Assembly: GCA_036365455.1 (NCBI GenBank)
Contig: JAWQUS010000007.1
Coordinates: 18,306,001-18,370,000, forward strand
Length of the DNA: 64,000 bases
Source: Macrosoma leucophasiata
Lineage: Eukaryota > Arthropoda > Insecta > Lepidoptera > Hedylidae
Direction: 5' to 3'
Every line of letters begins with the position of its first letter. The first letter of the stretch is position 1. Under the pieces are notes generated by a model, which was not told where the DNA came from, made no database searches, and saw only the letters and a program-made list of their open reading frames with translations. This document shows positions 63,648 through 64,000 of this stretch, in pieces. A program made the translations under genes and the position numbers.

Positions 63648-64000
63648 CAGGATTAAACGTACAACCCGAAACTAGTTTGTCCAGAATCGATAACTTAATC
63701 GATTTTATGCATTTTTATTAAAGGTTATGTTTTGTCCCAAAATTAATTAGAATTAAGTAAATTATGGTCACCCATCTGATGAACAGTCAAAACAAATGAA
63801 AATTAGATATAACGTCTATCCAAAATAAAATGCTAGTCTCAACATGTTCATTAGAACTCGTTGAGTAGTGCATTTTTTTTATAAATAATCATTTAAGAAA
63901 TAAAATAGTGAAAATTAATCTTTTAAGTAACTAGTGTTAAATTGGGGGTGCGCAGGTCACGCTACATTATTATTACATTGCGATAGAGTGCGTGTGTGAG

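Larger units (their letters stand above)
58920..64000. other. Upstream of ABHD2: repeats, no gene seen
   Basis: The first ~200 bases should hold the ABHD2 promoter and leader, but no clear core motif is seen. Beyond are a LINE tail (59.5 kb), a repeat ending in a C-run (59.7-60.0 kb), M1 copy H and the TIR structure at 62.2-63.6 kb. Nothing is seen at 60.6-62.1 kb. Confidence 0.55.

Noticed and set aside
1..64000. CRISPR arrays, operons, ribosome-binding sites, prophage
   Set aside because: The window is animal nuclear DNA with spliced genes; no regularly spaced identical repeats were seen.

Overview
The window is animal nuclear DNA, most likely from a moth or butterfly (Lepidoptera). It is AT-rich, its genes have GT-AG introns, and it is crowded with repeats of the lepidopteran kind: tRNA-derived SINEs, RTE-like LINE ends with GAT-repeat tails, mariner, and many short inverted-repeat elements. 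I see no bacterial or viral genes.

Layout. (1) 1-13,372, minus strand: the first 19 coding exons of Nipped-A, the TRRAP orthologue. I traced them exon by exon with matching splice phases from an ATG with an upstream in-frame stop to a codon that ends exactly at base 1; they give 1,889 residues. The FAT and pseudokinase parts lie left of the window. (2) 13,373-17,103: a repeat-bearing spacer between the two divergent genes, with a GC-richer island near 14.1-14.5 kb. (3) 17,104-22,785, plus strand: a complete 1,893-residue plexin, most like plexin B, whose whole coding region is a single exon. (4) 22,786-32,353: a spacer with no gene seen, holding inverted-repeat elements and a nested LINE. (5) 32,354-58,919, minus strand: all seven exons of an ABHD2-type lipase (433 residues), spread over 26.6 kb by introns full of transposons. 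(6) 58,920-64,000: repeats only, including a large terminal-inverted-repeat structure at 62.2-63.5 kb.

The three genes are not an operon and have unrelated jobs: chromatin co-activator scaffold, semaphorin receptor, and membrane lipid hydrolase. The interest lies in the intronless plexin and in the nested mobile elements. Several insertions can be dated relative to each other from target-site duplications: a LINE inside an inverted-repeat element (12 bp), a 291-bp DNA element inside a SINE (8 bp), and a hairpin SINE inside one arm of a large inverted repeat whose other arm keeps the empty site (14 bp).
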